This document shows positions 1 to 10,860 of a DNA stretch of 64,000 nt, in pieces. The DNA comes from Branchiostoma floridae. Its lineage: Eukaryota; Chordata; Leptocardii; Amphioxiformes; Branchiostomatidae. The notes under the pieces are model-generated. The model was not told the DNA's origin. It searched no databases and saw only the letters and a program-made list of their open reading frames with translations. Numbering within the stretch: the first letter of the stretch is position 1; each line of letters begins with the position of its first letter. Where the stretch lies: assembly GCF_000003815.2 (NCBI RefSeq), contig NC_049988.1, positions 21,419,409 through 21,483,408 on the forward strand, given 5' to 3'. The translations under genes were made by a program, and so were the position numbers.

Positions 1-893
1 ACTTATATATGTGGGTATCTGTATACATGGGACACTTATATATGTGGGTGTCTGTATACACGGGACACTTATATATGTGGGTATCTGTATACACGGGACA
101 CTTATATATGTGGGTATCTGTATACATGGGACACTTATATATGTGGGTATCTGTATACATGGGACACTTATATATGTGGGTATCTGTTACATGGGGCACT
201 TATATATGTGGGTATCTGTATACATGGGACACTTATATATGTGGGTATCTGTATACATGGGACACTTATATATGTGGGTATCCGTATAGTTATACGGGAC
301 ACGTATATATGTGGGTATCTGTATACATGGGGCACTTATATATGTGGGTATCTGTATACATGGGGCACTTATATATGTGGGTATCTGTATACATGGGGCA
401 CTTATATATGTGGGTATCTGTATACACGGGACACTTATATATGTGGGTATCTGTATACGTGGGGCACTTATATATGTGGGTATCTGTATACATGGGACAC
501 GTATATATGTGGGTATCTGTATACGTGGGACACTATATGTGGGTATCTGTATACGTGGGACACTTATATATGTGGGTATCTGTATACGTGGGACACTTAT
601 ATATGTGGGTATCTGTATACAATTTGGGACACTTATATATGTGGGTGTCTGTATACACGGGACAGTTATATATGTGGGTATCTGTATACGTGGGGCACTT
701 ATATATGTGGGTATCTGTATACATGGGGCACTTATATATGTGGGTATCTGTATACACGGGACACTTATATATGTGGGTATCTGTATACATGGGGCACTTA
801 TGTATGTGGGTATCTGTATACACGGGACACTTATATATGTGGGTATCTGTATACACGGGACACTTATATATGTGGGTATCTGTATACACGTGA
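1..893. repeat. 33-bp minisatellite array
   Basis: About 27 head-to-tail copies of a 33-bp unit containing TATATGTGGGTATCTGTATAC followed by a variable ACGGG/ATGGG/GTGGG step. The array runs off the left edge of the window and ends near 893. Because 33 is a multiple of three, several frames on both strands stay open (an 11-residue repeat up to 294 residues long), which is a by-product of the unit length and not evidence of a gene. Copies differ mostly at one CG/TG/CA position and by rare small indels, so the array is young. Confidence 0.95.
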
Positions 894-1605
894 CATCCCG
901 GCTGTGTCACTCACCCGACATGCACGCTACCGGAAAGGGTTGCAGTCCTTAGTACGGGACGTTAAGCCGTGGTCCACTGTTCATTGTGCTTGTCAGAAAG
1001 AGCCGGGTGAATTTTCCTGGTACAATGAACCTGTAATATAGTAACATCTTTCTTCTCTGTCACAACCAGTGGAAGAGAACAGTATACCTCTTCAGTGAGC
1101 TAAATCTGAATGGAGATTATTTTCCTTTCCTTTTTTTCCTATATCTTTTCCCAGGGGAAATTCCTACCCTAACTACCAATGCCCCTGATGCAGAGATGTG
1201 TTATACTTGCAGGGAGATAAACCACACAGTTTGAATGGGTGGGAAAGAATGCAGGACCATTAACGTATTGATTATCCCCATGTGTTTGTTTCCTCCATTG
1301 TGCCCTCCCACGCAGAACAGATATTCAGTGAGATGGAAAGTGGCAACCATTGTTGGTGTATTGTATTTTCTATTACGGCATTGTGTTCATGAATTTATGT
1401 ATCGAGGTGGGTACATCCTTTTTGGAAGCTCTGGGTAATCCATCATTTCTGAATTTTAGAATCAGGAAGTTGGGATCCGTGAAGGGTATATGGATATTAG
1501 GACTGTCTACGGGAAACGTCCCTTCTTCTAGGGATGGAAATTTGCTTGTTTGGACAGATGAAAGCTTCAGCCTCCCTAAAATCTGAACTCTGTGACATGT
1601 TATTG
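894..1605. other. unique AT-rich sequence, nothing recognised
   Basis: Non-repetitive sequence with only short frames (under 85 codons) and no convincing splice-bounded coding segment, RNA gene or transposon end. Confidence 0.5.
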
Positions 1606-1616
1606 ATGAAAAAGTA

Positions 1617-1733
1617 ATCTCCAAGCAGATCCTACGGTAGCATATATAAGAGCAAAGGACACCTTTTGGCTAACTACACTCCTCGGCCACTTTGGTACTA
1701 TCTTATGCCATTGTAGGATCTGCTTGGAGATAA
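1617..1733. mobile_element. small snap-back (MITE-like) element with 11-bp flanking repeats
   Basis: A perfect 19-bp inverted repeat (1617-1635 and 1713-1731, containing CCAAGCAGATCCTAC and its complement) brackets about 77 bp. The 11-mer ATGAAAAAGTA lies directly on both sides (1606-1616 and 1734-1744), as expected of a target-site duplication. No coding capacity. The superfamily is not assignable: 11 bp is longer than most cut-and-paste duplications. Confidence 0.7.
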
Positions 1734-1985
1734 ATGAAAAAGTATTTTGTAAGCTTAAAATGACAGATTAAAGAAATTGAATGAAAATACTTTGACAGTA
1801 AACAGTGACTCCCGGTTTTTATTCATTTGAACAACTTCAACAAGGCACCTGGCTGCATTTGGGGAGTTTGACAGTAGCTTTCTCGTACCTCAAACATTTC
1901 TTTCAAACTAGTCTTGACGTGACGTCTCAAAGTCTCTTTTAGCCAGGCATGCATCACGGCATGGCAGCAGCTGGTTATATTACAC

Positions 1986-2100
1986 TTAACGGCCCGCCAC
2001 ACCTAACTTTTGCACATCTATCTGCAAGCGTTCTTTAAAACTATCCAGAGAAGATGCCCCTACTATGCTTGGTGATAACATATTACACTCTATGATAGTT
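1986..2100 (-). pseudogene. non-LTR retrotransposon relic (reverse transcriptase C-terminus)
   Basis: The - strand frame ends at a stop at 1986-1988 and reads a short tail including the stretch PSIVGASSLDSFKERL. This resembles the conserved C-terminal end of CR1/L2/jockey-type LINE open frames (W-N-x-L-P ... S-L-x-x-F-K-x-x-L). A stop lies just upstream, so only the terminal fragment survives. Assignment is from the motif alone. Confidence 0.5.
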
Positions 2101-2109
2101 CTCATAGAA

Positions 2110-3120
2110 CCCTAGCTAAAAGCCTGCATGATGTTCCCAGTGTTTTCAGGACCAGAGTTGTGTGGGAAGTTGAGCTGCATTTGGAAGATGGACAGGGATG
2201 AGATTAAACCATTATAATGGGCAGGAAGCCGTTGCTCTGCCTTTAAGTCAATAGAAAGTTTATCACACGCTCTGGAAACGGCGGAAGGTGCGCCTTTCTT
2301 CTGTAATCAGGAAATAATCTTTAATCCACTTGTTGGTATCAGGAACTGAATTCTGGGACCAAATTAAATCACAGAAGCAACAAAGGGTAACCAAACATGT
2401 CAATATGGTATAGACAGCTGGGAAAAGGTGGCCAAAACTTCATCAAGTCTGAAAGATAGCTTCACAAAATGTAATTTGCAAATCAATCTGGTTGAACTAT
2501 AGAGTTGATATTATTGGCTTGCTGTGTCAATGCGAATTGCAGTTGGAATAAGTTGATAGTGTTAAAAGCATAAACACTTCCCCTCATTTACATATTCATT
2601 CATAGTTTTAGCTAAACATCCCTTGGATTGATACAGTAACTTACCTGCCTTTTTCCTGGCCCTTTTGCTTACCTTAATTTTTCTCTTCAATAAAAGCTCA
2701 TGTATTTAGAGTGCTCCAGTTCCTGTATTTAGGCAGTTCTCGCTCAGATAAATGCTTCCAAAGTGGCCCAGTTCCTGTTGTATAATTGGACCCTCTCTCA
2801 ATGATGCATTTATTTCACCTAAGAAGGGTTTTTGAGGACCATTTCATCCACTCATTTCGTCCCCACAGCTAATTAGGACACATTAACGACGATCCTGCAG
2901 TCCCTTTCAAACCCAAATAAGTTTAGAGTCCCCGGCACTTGTGTAATTTCTCATTTCCTGGTCCGTTCGACCATAAGTCCCCAGGCTGATCCCCCCCATC
3001 GATTCCCCATAATGCGTACTATTGCCCCGCACCAATATTGCACAGGTAGTTATCGACCTCTGACCCTCCGAAGTAGGCTGGGCGGGCCGACCTGGGGGAG
3101 AAATCTATGGGAGAAATCCT
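2110..3120. other. unique sequence, nothing recognised
   Basis: AT-rich, non-repetitive, no long open frame, no splice-bounded exon and no recognisable transposon terminus. Confidence 0.45.
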
Positions 3121-3124
3121 TAAG

Positions 3125-3428
3125 CAAATGTAGAACAAAATGTAGAACAAGTGAAACCACAGCTGCGTACAGAATGATGTAGAACAAATGTTGTACAGGT
3201 GAAAACACAGCTGTGTACAAATGTAGAACAATTGCAGAACAAATGTAGAACAGATGTAGAACAGGTAAAAACACATTTTGTACAAATGTAGAACAAACGT
3301 AGAACAAATGTAGAACAAACTTAGACCAATTGTAGAACAAATGTAGAACAAAATGTAGAACAAAATGTAGAACAAATGTAGAATAGATATGGAACAAATG
3401 TTACAGTACCAGTAGAACAAATGTAGAA
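3125..3428. repeat. short-period minisatellite (about 12 bp)
   Basis: More than twenty variants of AAATGTAGAACA in tandem with spacing 11-15 bp and occasional interspersed non-unit sequence. Open frames on the - strand here (up to 133 codons, rich in F/Y/C/L) are products of the repeat. Confidence 0.85.
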
Positions 3429-3889
3429 ACTGTTACATTGCTCACTGTCCAAAAACTTTTCAGCCACAGAACTCTCCAGCCTATAACAAAAGGCGATCCA
3501 CATAATTATCGACTTTCCTCGTAGTTGACACCTTTTTTTGGTCAGTGACCAGCAACAAAAAATGAATATTGCAACAATCAGAAGAATTGGGCACAGCTGG
3601 TACCTGTTTCTGCCTCCTTCGATTTATGGGAGGAAAGTTTTGTTTGGTAAAGCTTGAAATTTGTAAAAGCTGGATAAATCGTTGTGAAATTAGGGTGAGA
3701 TTAAGTCATAACACACATTGAATTTCGCCTTGGGAACAAAGTAAGAAGTGACAAAGTTGTTTCGTTGGGTTTTGAAAGCTGTGTGGATTGCTTCTAACTC
3801 AATGTACAATAGCTTTTATGTACTCATGATATTGCTATTGATTGTTTGTCTGTCCGTGTCAAATTCTATTTGTCTCTGTCTGCAGGGCT

Positions 3890-3985
3890 AGCCCTTTGTA
3901 ATAGCCGCAGGCTAGTTGGGCAGCCCTGGCTGTGTGTGCTGAACAGATGGACCAATAAACACAATTAATAAAGTGTTAGTATAGC
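3890..3985 (+). mobile_element. probable 3' end of a retroelement
   Basis: A GC-rich segment with AGGGCTAGCCCT and CAGCCCTGGCTG is followed by AATAAACACAATTAATAAAG, an A/T-repeat tail of the kind that ends non-LTR retrotransposons. The family is not identified from sequence alone; the same phrase is familiar from amphioxus interspersed repeats (recollection, not a search). Confidence 0.35.
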
Positions 3986-4439
3986 AAAGTGTGGTAAAGA
4001 ATGTAAAAGATAGCCAGTTCCTCTTTAACAGAACACCTGAATTACTCCTAAGGAGAAAATGCTTTAACTACCTTCTTTATTAAGCCTATTAGTAAATGTT
4101 ACAAGCGATATAAGTAAGATGAATAAAAGATTTATTCTCCCAAACCACAGATTGTAAATTGGATTATGAAGAATACTTGATCACAAGTTTGATAAGTCTC
4201 AGTTTTGACCCGAGTACAGGATAGATAACATATTATCCCCTCGCGGACGGATTCATCCATTAAAGACAATTACTCTGTAATAAGGCATGGGGATATTGAT
4301 GAGTGTTATCTGTAGTGCTGTGGATGGGAGGGGTGACGAATGGGACTGGGCACAGATGACGTAAGTCCAGGGCTCTAGGCAGGAATCATTTTAGCATAAG
4401 GCCGTGAGTGAGTGTGAGTCTGCCACACCAATTATATTT

Positions 4440-4640
4440 GTTGTTTCTGGGATTTTTTCAGAAAAAAATTGGGTCGGTAGGTCGAAAAAAATAAAAAAAA
4501 ATAAAAACTTTTCAAATAGTTTGGGGTAGGAGGGATCTGACAGGAAAACCTAAACTTTCAACATTTAGGGGTCCTTGGTAGCAAATTCCATGGCTCTAGC
4601 CAGGGTTTCATTGTAGCATAGTGGTAATGGCAAGGAGGGT
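4440..4640. repeat. A-rich interspersed repeat fragment
   Basis: Contains an A-tract-rich stretch (GAAAAAAATAAAAAAAAATA type) next to short motifs GGGTCGGTAGGTCG and GGCTCTAGCCAGG; the latter resembles the tips of the hAT-like elements found elsewhere in the window. Boundaries are not resolvable. Confidence 0.3.
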
Positions 4641-4837
4641 GTGGAAGGGGGGTCTTGGTCCTTCCACAGTGAGATTTAGTAAATTTAGAGTAAAATGTTG
4701 GCATGATAAGGGTACCCATGAGGGGACTTGTTTGAAAGAAACGAAAAATAAAAGTGTTTACCAAGAAATATACACCAATTAATATGCTCCTGACTAATTT
4801 TTTTTTAATGTTCTGTATAAGTGTTTTTTTGTCTTTC

Positions 4838-5077
4838 TTATTGTATGTTTTGTTTCCAAAAGCTACCCGGCCGGGCCCCAGGTTTGGAATTAGGACCTAG
4901 ACCTAAGAGGGTTGGACCTTCTTGCTTAAGAGGTGTAGGCTTGATGGCTGCTGGCCAGCCGCCTGTCTTTAGGGTTGGCACTGTGTAGGCTGAAGAGATG
5001 AAGATCTTCCTTATGTTGTTGTCAGTAGGGTTGTCCCAGTGGATTTTGTTCCCATTTTGGTGATCTTTGTTGGCCAC
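4838..5077 (-). pseudogene. open frame, possible Penelope-like C-terminal relic
   Basis: A 79-codon - strand frame beginning MANKDHQNGNKIHWDNPTDN. The H-x-x-N-G-x-x-I-x-W-D-N pattern is reminiscent of the end of the GIY-YIG endonuclease region of Penelope-like elements, and a Penelope-like end lies close by at 5170-5265. No catalytic motif is visible, so this is a weak call; it may be chance. Confidence 0.22.
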
Positions 5078-5169
5078 TTTTCTTTATTGAGGTGGCCGTA
5101 CCATCATAGTTGGTTAAATCTCACAGTGTCCTGCGCACTACATGTATGTACCCACAGCCTACAATGGAG

Positions 5170-5265
5170 TGTCACTGATGAAAGATAGTGGGTATATTAA
5201 CTGAAACGTCTGACCATTTCAAAAATCAGTTGCTTGAGTTACTGCTTTTTTGCGTAATAATTCTT
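5170..5265 (+). mobile_element. Penelope-like terminal repeat fragment with hammerhead-like core
   Basis: CTGATGA (5175-5181) and GAAACGTC (5203-5210) sit at hammerhead spacing. The flanks GTCA before the first and TGAC after the second can form a 4-bp stem I. The sequence between them is the stem II segment, here eroded. The downstream text (CAGTTGCTTGAGTTACTGC) matches the ends of the related copies at 28255 and 50460. Confidence 0.5.
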
Positions 5266-5665
5266 ATTACCAGAATGTCAAACCTTCATTGACGTAGCCT
5301 ACAATGTTTTATATGCTAGGTTGACAGGCTTACAGAGAGTTAACACATACATGTTCGCACAATTGGCAGGGACTATAGACTTAGAGCACAAATATAAGTA
5401 ACAGTGTGATGGGAACAGTGAATGCAGATGTGCAAGTTTTGCAGTTTTTCAGTCGGTGCACAACAGGATGTGCGGATGCGTATTGCACCTACATCAGGGG
5501 ACAGTTGGGAACAGGATGCTTTTGAAAGGCCAATTCAATTAACTGCCTGCTGAGTAGTAACTCTAGCCAGCTGGCTGTCAGCCAAACCTGTGCTGCTGGG
5601 CACAGTTACATACAGACATGCATGGTACACCACACAACGTGCCTCAAAATACAAGATCCAGAGAG

Positions 5666-5918
5666 TCTACAATTCTTTAAATACAAATCAATCTCTAAAA
5701 CTGGATAAAAGACAGAGATTTACCTTCGGGCGTTTTGAGTGACATCCATCACTCTTCTTAAGCGTCACTAGAATGAACTGGCAGGACAATTCAGTACAAA
5801 TACAGCTAACTAGAAAACGCTGAAGAAGAGTGATGGATGTCACTCGAAATGTCCTGAACCTCAGAAGTAAATCTCCATTTTTTATTCAGTTGTAGCAATT
5901 AAAATGTATTTGAATATT
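5666..5918. mobile_element. inverted pair of Penelope-like ends with hammerhead-like cores
   Basis: Two related about 100-bp segments face each other: 5670-5768 (- orientation) and 5815-5915 (+ orientation). The + copy has CTGAAGA (5820-5826), perfect stem II arms GAGTGA (5828-5833) and TCACTC (5840-5845) around loop TGGATG, then GAAATGTC. The - copy has the same intact stem II but an altered first core (CTTAAGA). Both continue into a shared tail with TTTATTCAGTTGTAG or its inverse. No internal coding region remains. Confidence 0.6.
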
Positions 5919-6166
5919 GCTTCTTATCTGATTACATAGGAAACAAATGTCAATGATCTTCAAACACTGCCCCTTCACTGCTTTTCCTTTGAAATGAATT
6001 TATGAATGCAAAATTGTCCCCTGATGATTCCTGCAAGATAACTGTCTGCCAAGGTTGTGTGAAAAGGTGTAACTAGTACTGCACATCATGCATGTATAAT
6101 GTTCCTGCATTCCTGTGCTGTTGGAAAAATCTCCTCAGCTGCCATTTTTGTTGATATGGTTGCACA

Positions 6167-6655
6167 TACAGTCAAACCTGCCCGAGCGACCACCTCTTCT
6201 CAGCGACCACCTGGCCATTTCGACCACTTTTTCTCGGTCCCGATTTATTTTCCCATTGACCTAAGCATTCAGCGACCTTTTCTCAACGACCACCCGGCCA
6301 ACGCGACCGCGACCGGCCCAAATTGGGACCCATAACGACCGCATCATTTTCAAAATTGAGGTTTTCATCGATTTTTGATGATAACTAGCACGATTTTGTA
6401 CCGAAATCGGCCAGTTTTCGTCGGATTTTGGAGTTAAATTTACAGTTTACAGTGTGCCTGTTGTATTTGAGATTAAAGACCTCGCTTCTTTGCGTGCGTG
6501 CAGTGTGCTTGCTTTATGCCATTAAGCACAATGGAAACCATTTATACTTTCCATCGGGCATGTTTTGAGTCGATACTCTTCTCAGCGACCACCTGTCCAA
6601 ATCGACCGCTTTTTTCCGGTCCCCCGGGTGGTCGTCTTGGGCAGGTTTGACTGTA
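6167..6655. mobile_element. TIR transposon, non-autonomous, TA-flanked
   Basis: Ends TACAGTCAAACCTGCCCGAG at 6167 and its near-perfect inverse at 6630-6655. The termini after a presumed TA duplication are CAGTCAAACC...GGTTTGACTG. Inside, CGACCACC recurs in both halves, giving long subterminal inverted similarity. No transposase frame; open frames of 78 and 89 codons are incidental. A more decayed relative lies at 27206-27435. Confidence 0.75.
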
Positions 6656-6659
6656 TGTA

Positions 6660-7330
6660 GGAAACTGCCTCTACTATGGAGGTCCCGTGTTTGAGGAGAG
6701 CCACTCCTTGAGTGTAGTAAATAACTTACCGCACTTATCGAAAAGAGTACTTGTAGGAGTCCTTCCCGGTGTGATTGGCTCAATCAAATCTGTCCGGATG
6801 TTCAGCTTGTACAGTTCAGTACAAACCTAGTGTGTTACGCCTTAAGGCGGTTTGACGAGTATGGAAAACAAACACAAAAAAACAAACAAATACCTCTTTT
6901 GATGATTACTGAAGTGGCAAATATCAAGGATTGCTGAACACTGCCCCCTACAGCTTTATCTGTGAAATGAAACTTCCCTTATATGAACACACACCTTTCC
7001 CCCTTGCTGATATGAAATGATTCCCCCCTGCTGTGCCTCACCCCCTCATTAAGAGGAAATGAATCTCCCGCATGATTTCATTCATCACGAACTTGACCTT
7101 CGGCAGGATTGCCTGGCGGAAAAGACACCTTGAGAATCTCCGAGTCGGTGATTCACGGGGTAAATAAAATGGGTTGCTATCAGCTGCAAGCAGAGGTCTG
7201 GGGCTTAATTTGTCTTGGTCAATCCATAGAAGTTTTCATCATGGGGCACTCTAGTATTAAGCAACATGTGAAAGAAATGTATGTAAACGAAATTGAAAAT
7301 AGAAAATATTAATCCATTAAAGCAACACCT
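6660..7330. other. unique sequence, nothing recognised
   Basis: Short open frames only; a pyrimidine-rich stretch (about 6990-7080) is the sole compositional feature. Confidence 0.4.
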
Positions 7331-7334
7331 AGGG

Positions 7335-7400
7335 CTGCATTACTGAGGAAGGTGACAGACGGTCGCCAAAACTTCGGTCTGAATAGAGAAAGGGTTGTGA
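7335..7400 (+). mobile_element. repeat end with a hammerhead-like core, second sequence class
   Basis: CTGAGGA (7343-7349), arms GGTGAC (7351-7356) and GTCGCC (7362-7367) pairing with one G-T, then AAAAC where GAAAC is expected. A related copy lies at 38540-38600. The stem differs completely in sequence from the GATAG and GAGTGA types while occupying the same place. Confidence 0.4.
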
Positions 7401-7639
7401 GAGAGAGTCTCTTTATTCAGTGATGTACCAACCTTCTGAAATTACTCACAAAGGTTTGTCCTTTGTTGTTGATCCAATGTTTCAAGGGAGCCATACTTGA
7501 GCATGTAAAAGATCCACCATATAAATAAGGTATTCCTGTCCTTGGTGCTGACCATAGTCTTGTTATTGCACCATTCCCTTCTGCATGGAAAATGTAAGGC
7601 AGTGCTTATAGGTTCAGAGAACTGTTTTATCCCATTACG

Positions 7640-8045
7640 ATACAAGCATTTCCATGCTGCTGTGTTAGTGTGGTAAGCACGACTTTGCATTATACAATAA
7701 CATGGGCAATACTGGAAAGAATTATAAGTTGCTTATCCAATGTGTAAGATCACAAAGGAGAAATCAATGTAGTTTAGCAATAGATGACATAGATGACCCT
7801 CTCCTTGGTGCTAAAATTGTTGTTGTGAAGTTATCTTCTCCGTCAGAAATGTTGACAGAAATTTGGGAAACTGTGTTTTCTGTGTCTTTATAACCGATAT
7901 AACCACCCTTCAGCATAACACACCAGCTTCTGTATCTGTATAGCCGGTATAACCACCCTTCAGCGTAACACACCAGCTTCTGTATCTGCAAAGCTGATAT
8001 AACTGCAGTTCCAGCACACCCTTATACTGTGTCAGTGTAGAAAGC
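7640..8045. repeat. degenerate tandem duplications (50 bp inside a roughly 360-bp unit)
   Basis: A 50-bp unit (CGATATAACCACCCTTCAGC...) occurs twice at 7891-7990 with a partial third copy. A longer segment near 7664 (GTGGTAAGCACGACTTTGCA) recurs near 8025 (GTAGAAAGCACGATTTTGCA). The array ends against the CpG-rich block that follows. Confidence 0.7.
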
Positions 8046-8139
8046 ACGATTTTGCATTTTACAACAGAAACATGAGCCCGTAAAACCAGGAGCCATGCCT
8101 GAATATGTCATCATTATCCCCACAAACTTTGTCACAGGA

Positions 8140-8430
8140 ACTTGAGTTTATAGACGACGTCCTCGGCAGAACCTAAATCAGGATGATGACAACAGACGCA
8201 GCTCGGTTTACGATGATACGTTTTACGACAGGCTCTTTCCCGACAGGTTTATGCTTGTTGCAACGTATGCTTTCATTTTGTGTTCGCTTTTATGTGGAGC
8301 CTGCGAAAACCTTCTCAGTTTGGCACAGTAAGTCATTACTTCGGTGGGAACATGTCACGTTACGTCGTGCATCCGTCAAAGGGGCGAGAGTCTCGTTCTT
8401 GTTAGGAAAATGGACATTCCAGATGAATAT
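8140..8430. other. CpG-rich block
   Basis: Abrupt rise in CpG and GC relative to the flanks. It immediately follows a degenerate tandem array. Part of it overlaps the weak exon candidate at 8170-8327. Confidence 0.55.
8170..8327 (+). CDS. weak candidate exon, possible membrane-spanning segment
   Basis: Follows a CAG at 8167-8169 (a poor polypyrimidine tract is a mark against it) and runs open into a strong donor-like GTAAGT at 8328. The frame encodes an acidic stretch with paired D-D and Y residues, then the hydrophobic run FMLVATYAFILCSLLCGAC and ENLLSLA. The layout recalls an extracellular N-terminus followed by a first transmembrane helix with an Asn near its end, as in rhodopsin-type receptors. 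No partner exon is visible within reach, and 50-codon frames arise by chance. Confidence 0.18.
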
Positions 8431-8759
8431 TGAAGGGAAATGCTTCTTGTCGGCTGCCCTTTCCTTGATCTTTGGCAACGAAGAGAAATAGAAGATGTCT
8501 GAAGGAAGATTGGAGAATGAAGAGAGAGAGAGAATCTGGGATGGATCAAAGTCTCCAAAATGAAAATAAACGGGAAATGTGCATGCCCGTGTGGTGGTTG
8601 TCCACTTCTTGGCTGTTTGATTGTTAAGATGAATGTCCAGCTAGATACATGTCTATGTGATGTACCATGATGTATGTGTATGTAAGATGTTCAAGGAGTG
8701 TGGCTATGGATTGCTCCTTCTCAGAAGAACCCAGCTTTACCTGTAGCTAACAGAGAGTT

Positions 8760-9615
8760 TGAAGAAAGACTCAAACCATTGAGAAGATATTCACTTGGTT
8801 TCTGATATAATACCTGATATAAATGACAGTGTCAAATGTAAGTTTTGCAGGTATCTATTTTCCTGTTTATCCTTTGTATAGGAGTCAGGTCTTATCTGTA
8901 GGCACAAGAAAACTTGCAGATTCTAAAGAAATTTTCAAAACTGTCACATGTTATAAATTATGGTTCATTGACACCTTCCTTTTCATGAAGAATGGTGACG
9001 TACATCTGAGGTACAATCTCCAAACCTTTAAGTGTTATTCGCTTGGTTCCAACACATTATGAATGATGGTGTCAAATCTATGGTTTACAGTTATTCATTA
9101 TCCAGGTTTTGCTATGTCCAGAGAACTTGCAGAAGAGATTCTGAAAACTGTTATATGAAGAATGGTGACGTACATCTAAGGTAAAAACTCCAAACCATTA
9201 AGTGTTATTTACTTGGTTCCAACACATTATGAATGATGGTGTCAAGTCTATGGTCTACGGTTATTCATTATCCAGGTTTTCCTATGTCCAGAGAACTTGC
9301 CGAGGAAATTCTAAAAACAGTTACATGAATAATGGTGACATACATCTGAGGTAAAATCTCCAAACCATTCAGTGTTATTCGCTTGGTTCCAACCCATTAT
9401 GAATGATGGTGTCAAATTTATGGCCTACGGTTATTTATTATCCAGTTTTGGTTCAGTCCAGAGAACTTGCAGAAGAAATTCTGAAAACTGTTACACGAAT
9501 ATTGGTGACTTACTTTTAAGGTACAAACTCCAAAGTGGTATTCACTTTGTTTGAACCGATTATGAATGACGGTGTCAAATCCATGGTTTACGATTATTTA
9601 TCACCCAGGTTCTCC
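8760..9615. repeat. tandem array, about 170-bp unit
   Basis: The phrase GAATGATGGTGTCAA recurs at about 9061, 9231, 9401 and 9561, with a more distant first copy at about 8820. Units share CCAGAGAACTTGCAGAAG, GGTGACGTACATCTGAGG and CTTGGTTCCAACACATTATG. Copies differ by roughly a tenth of positions by eye. It ends against the CpG-rich block at 9700. Confidence 0.85.
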
Positions 9616-9699
9616 TAAGTCCAGTGCCACCCCTGCCTGTGTTTGGGTGTGAGCGGTCCATCATCCTGTCTAAGTGTTATGGAGGTTCTCTGTACGATA

Positions 9700-10060
9700 A
9701 TCCTTCTCCATCCTCCAACCTTTCACAGCACTGCCGAATCTGCGGCCGGATCAAGCCGTCAAAAAGCCTGGCGAAAAGGTCGCTCCCCTTTTAACAGCAT
9801 CAATCGAAACGGAGCGAGAAAAACTTTGTCTGGACCCCGCAGGGAACGCCGTGGTTACGTCTTTGATGTACGGCTTTCTTGTGAGAAAGCCTGCAGATAG
9901 ATGGTCGTCTTCTTGGCTCAGAAACCTCCTTAAAGAAATTAGAGTGAAAGCGCCTTTTAGTGCACTCGTCTTACTGTCAAGGCCATCGATTCACAGCTTT
10001 TCTCGCCTTTTATCAAGGCTGGCCTTGGAAAGAATTTGACGAGTACTCAGTCAAGTCAAG
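9700..10060. other. CpG-rich block
   Basis: GC- and CpG-rich segment adjoining the 170-bp array. Short open frames (62-85 codons) show no domain and no convincing splice borders. A partly related sequence follows at 10140-10300 (shared GGCTTGCAGAT and AATCAGTCAAGT-type motifs), so the block may itself be an end unit of an older duplication. Confidence 0.45.
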
Positions 10061-10399
10061 ACTTTCTTACGGATAACTCAGCGCCAGTTCGACCCAAGGT
10101 GTCATCCTTGTTCACAGTGCTTACCCCTCCTCAATAGCGTCCCTGTGAGGAGGAAAACTGATAAATGGTTCACATTGTGGCTTGCAGATATTCCTGCCAT
10201 TTTAGGCGCATTTCCAAGGCTGTCTTCGAGAGAGCTTTTGACAACTAATCAGTCAAGTGTACCTGAGCTCTTTTCAAGTATCTTGTTGCTTCTGGATGTA
10301 ATTCGTCTTAGAGTTCAAGCCAAGGAGCGGAGTGCGTCACAAGGGTTCTTCTAAGGAACTTGGCAAGGCTGCAACTCGAGTGTTGACGTCATATTGGGA

Positions 10400-10860
10400 G
10401 TGATTTCAAATTGTATTTTATGTGGTCTGGAAACACACCAGGTTTATAACTTGGAGGTTTTGATACTCAATACTGCATTGTAAGGGCAGTGTGCGGTGAT
10501 GAAATCGTTTATATGATTTTTACAATTTTAATACAGTTTATTTCACTGACTAGTAACTTTGCACACACGTCAGTTACTATTGCTAACCAATGAAGTATGA
10601 AACCCATATCTGAACATAGACATGTCATATTGCTAAGATGTACTTTGGTATAATACCTTGTGGATTGCTCTTGCTGCTTATTGCTTAACAATCCCAGTAT
10701 ATATCTCTTGTGCCTTTCAAAATGGCTGCCTGTTATGACCTCTATCCAAGGTCAAGGTGTAATCGACTGCGACGAAATTTGTGCCAAATCCGTCTTAAAA
10801 GAACCAAATTAAAGATAAGATTCATGCCAAATTCCTTATTGATTCTGAGGATTATTCTCC
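10400..10860. other. AT-rich unique sequence, nothing recognised
   Basis: No repeat period, no coding signature. Confidence 0.4.

Noticed and set aside
9-893. 294-codon + strand frame (and parallel frames) over the first 0.9 kb
   Set aside because: Product of a 33-bp minisatellite; three frames and the opposite strand are open for the same reason.
9643-9900. 85-codon frame in a CpG-rich block
   Set aside because: Basic, low-complexity product without domain, no matching acceptor/donor pair; CpG richness alone keeps the frame open.
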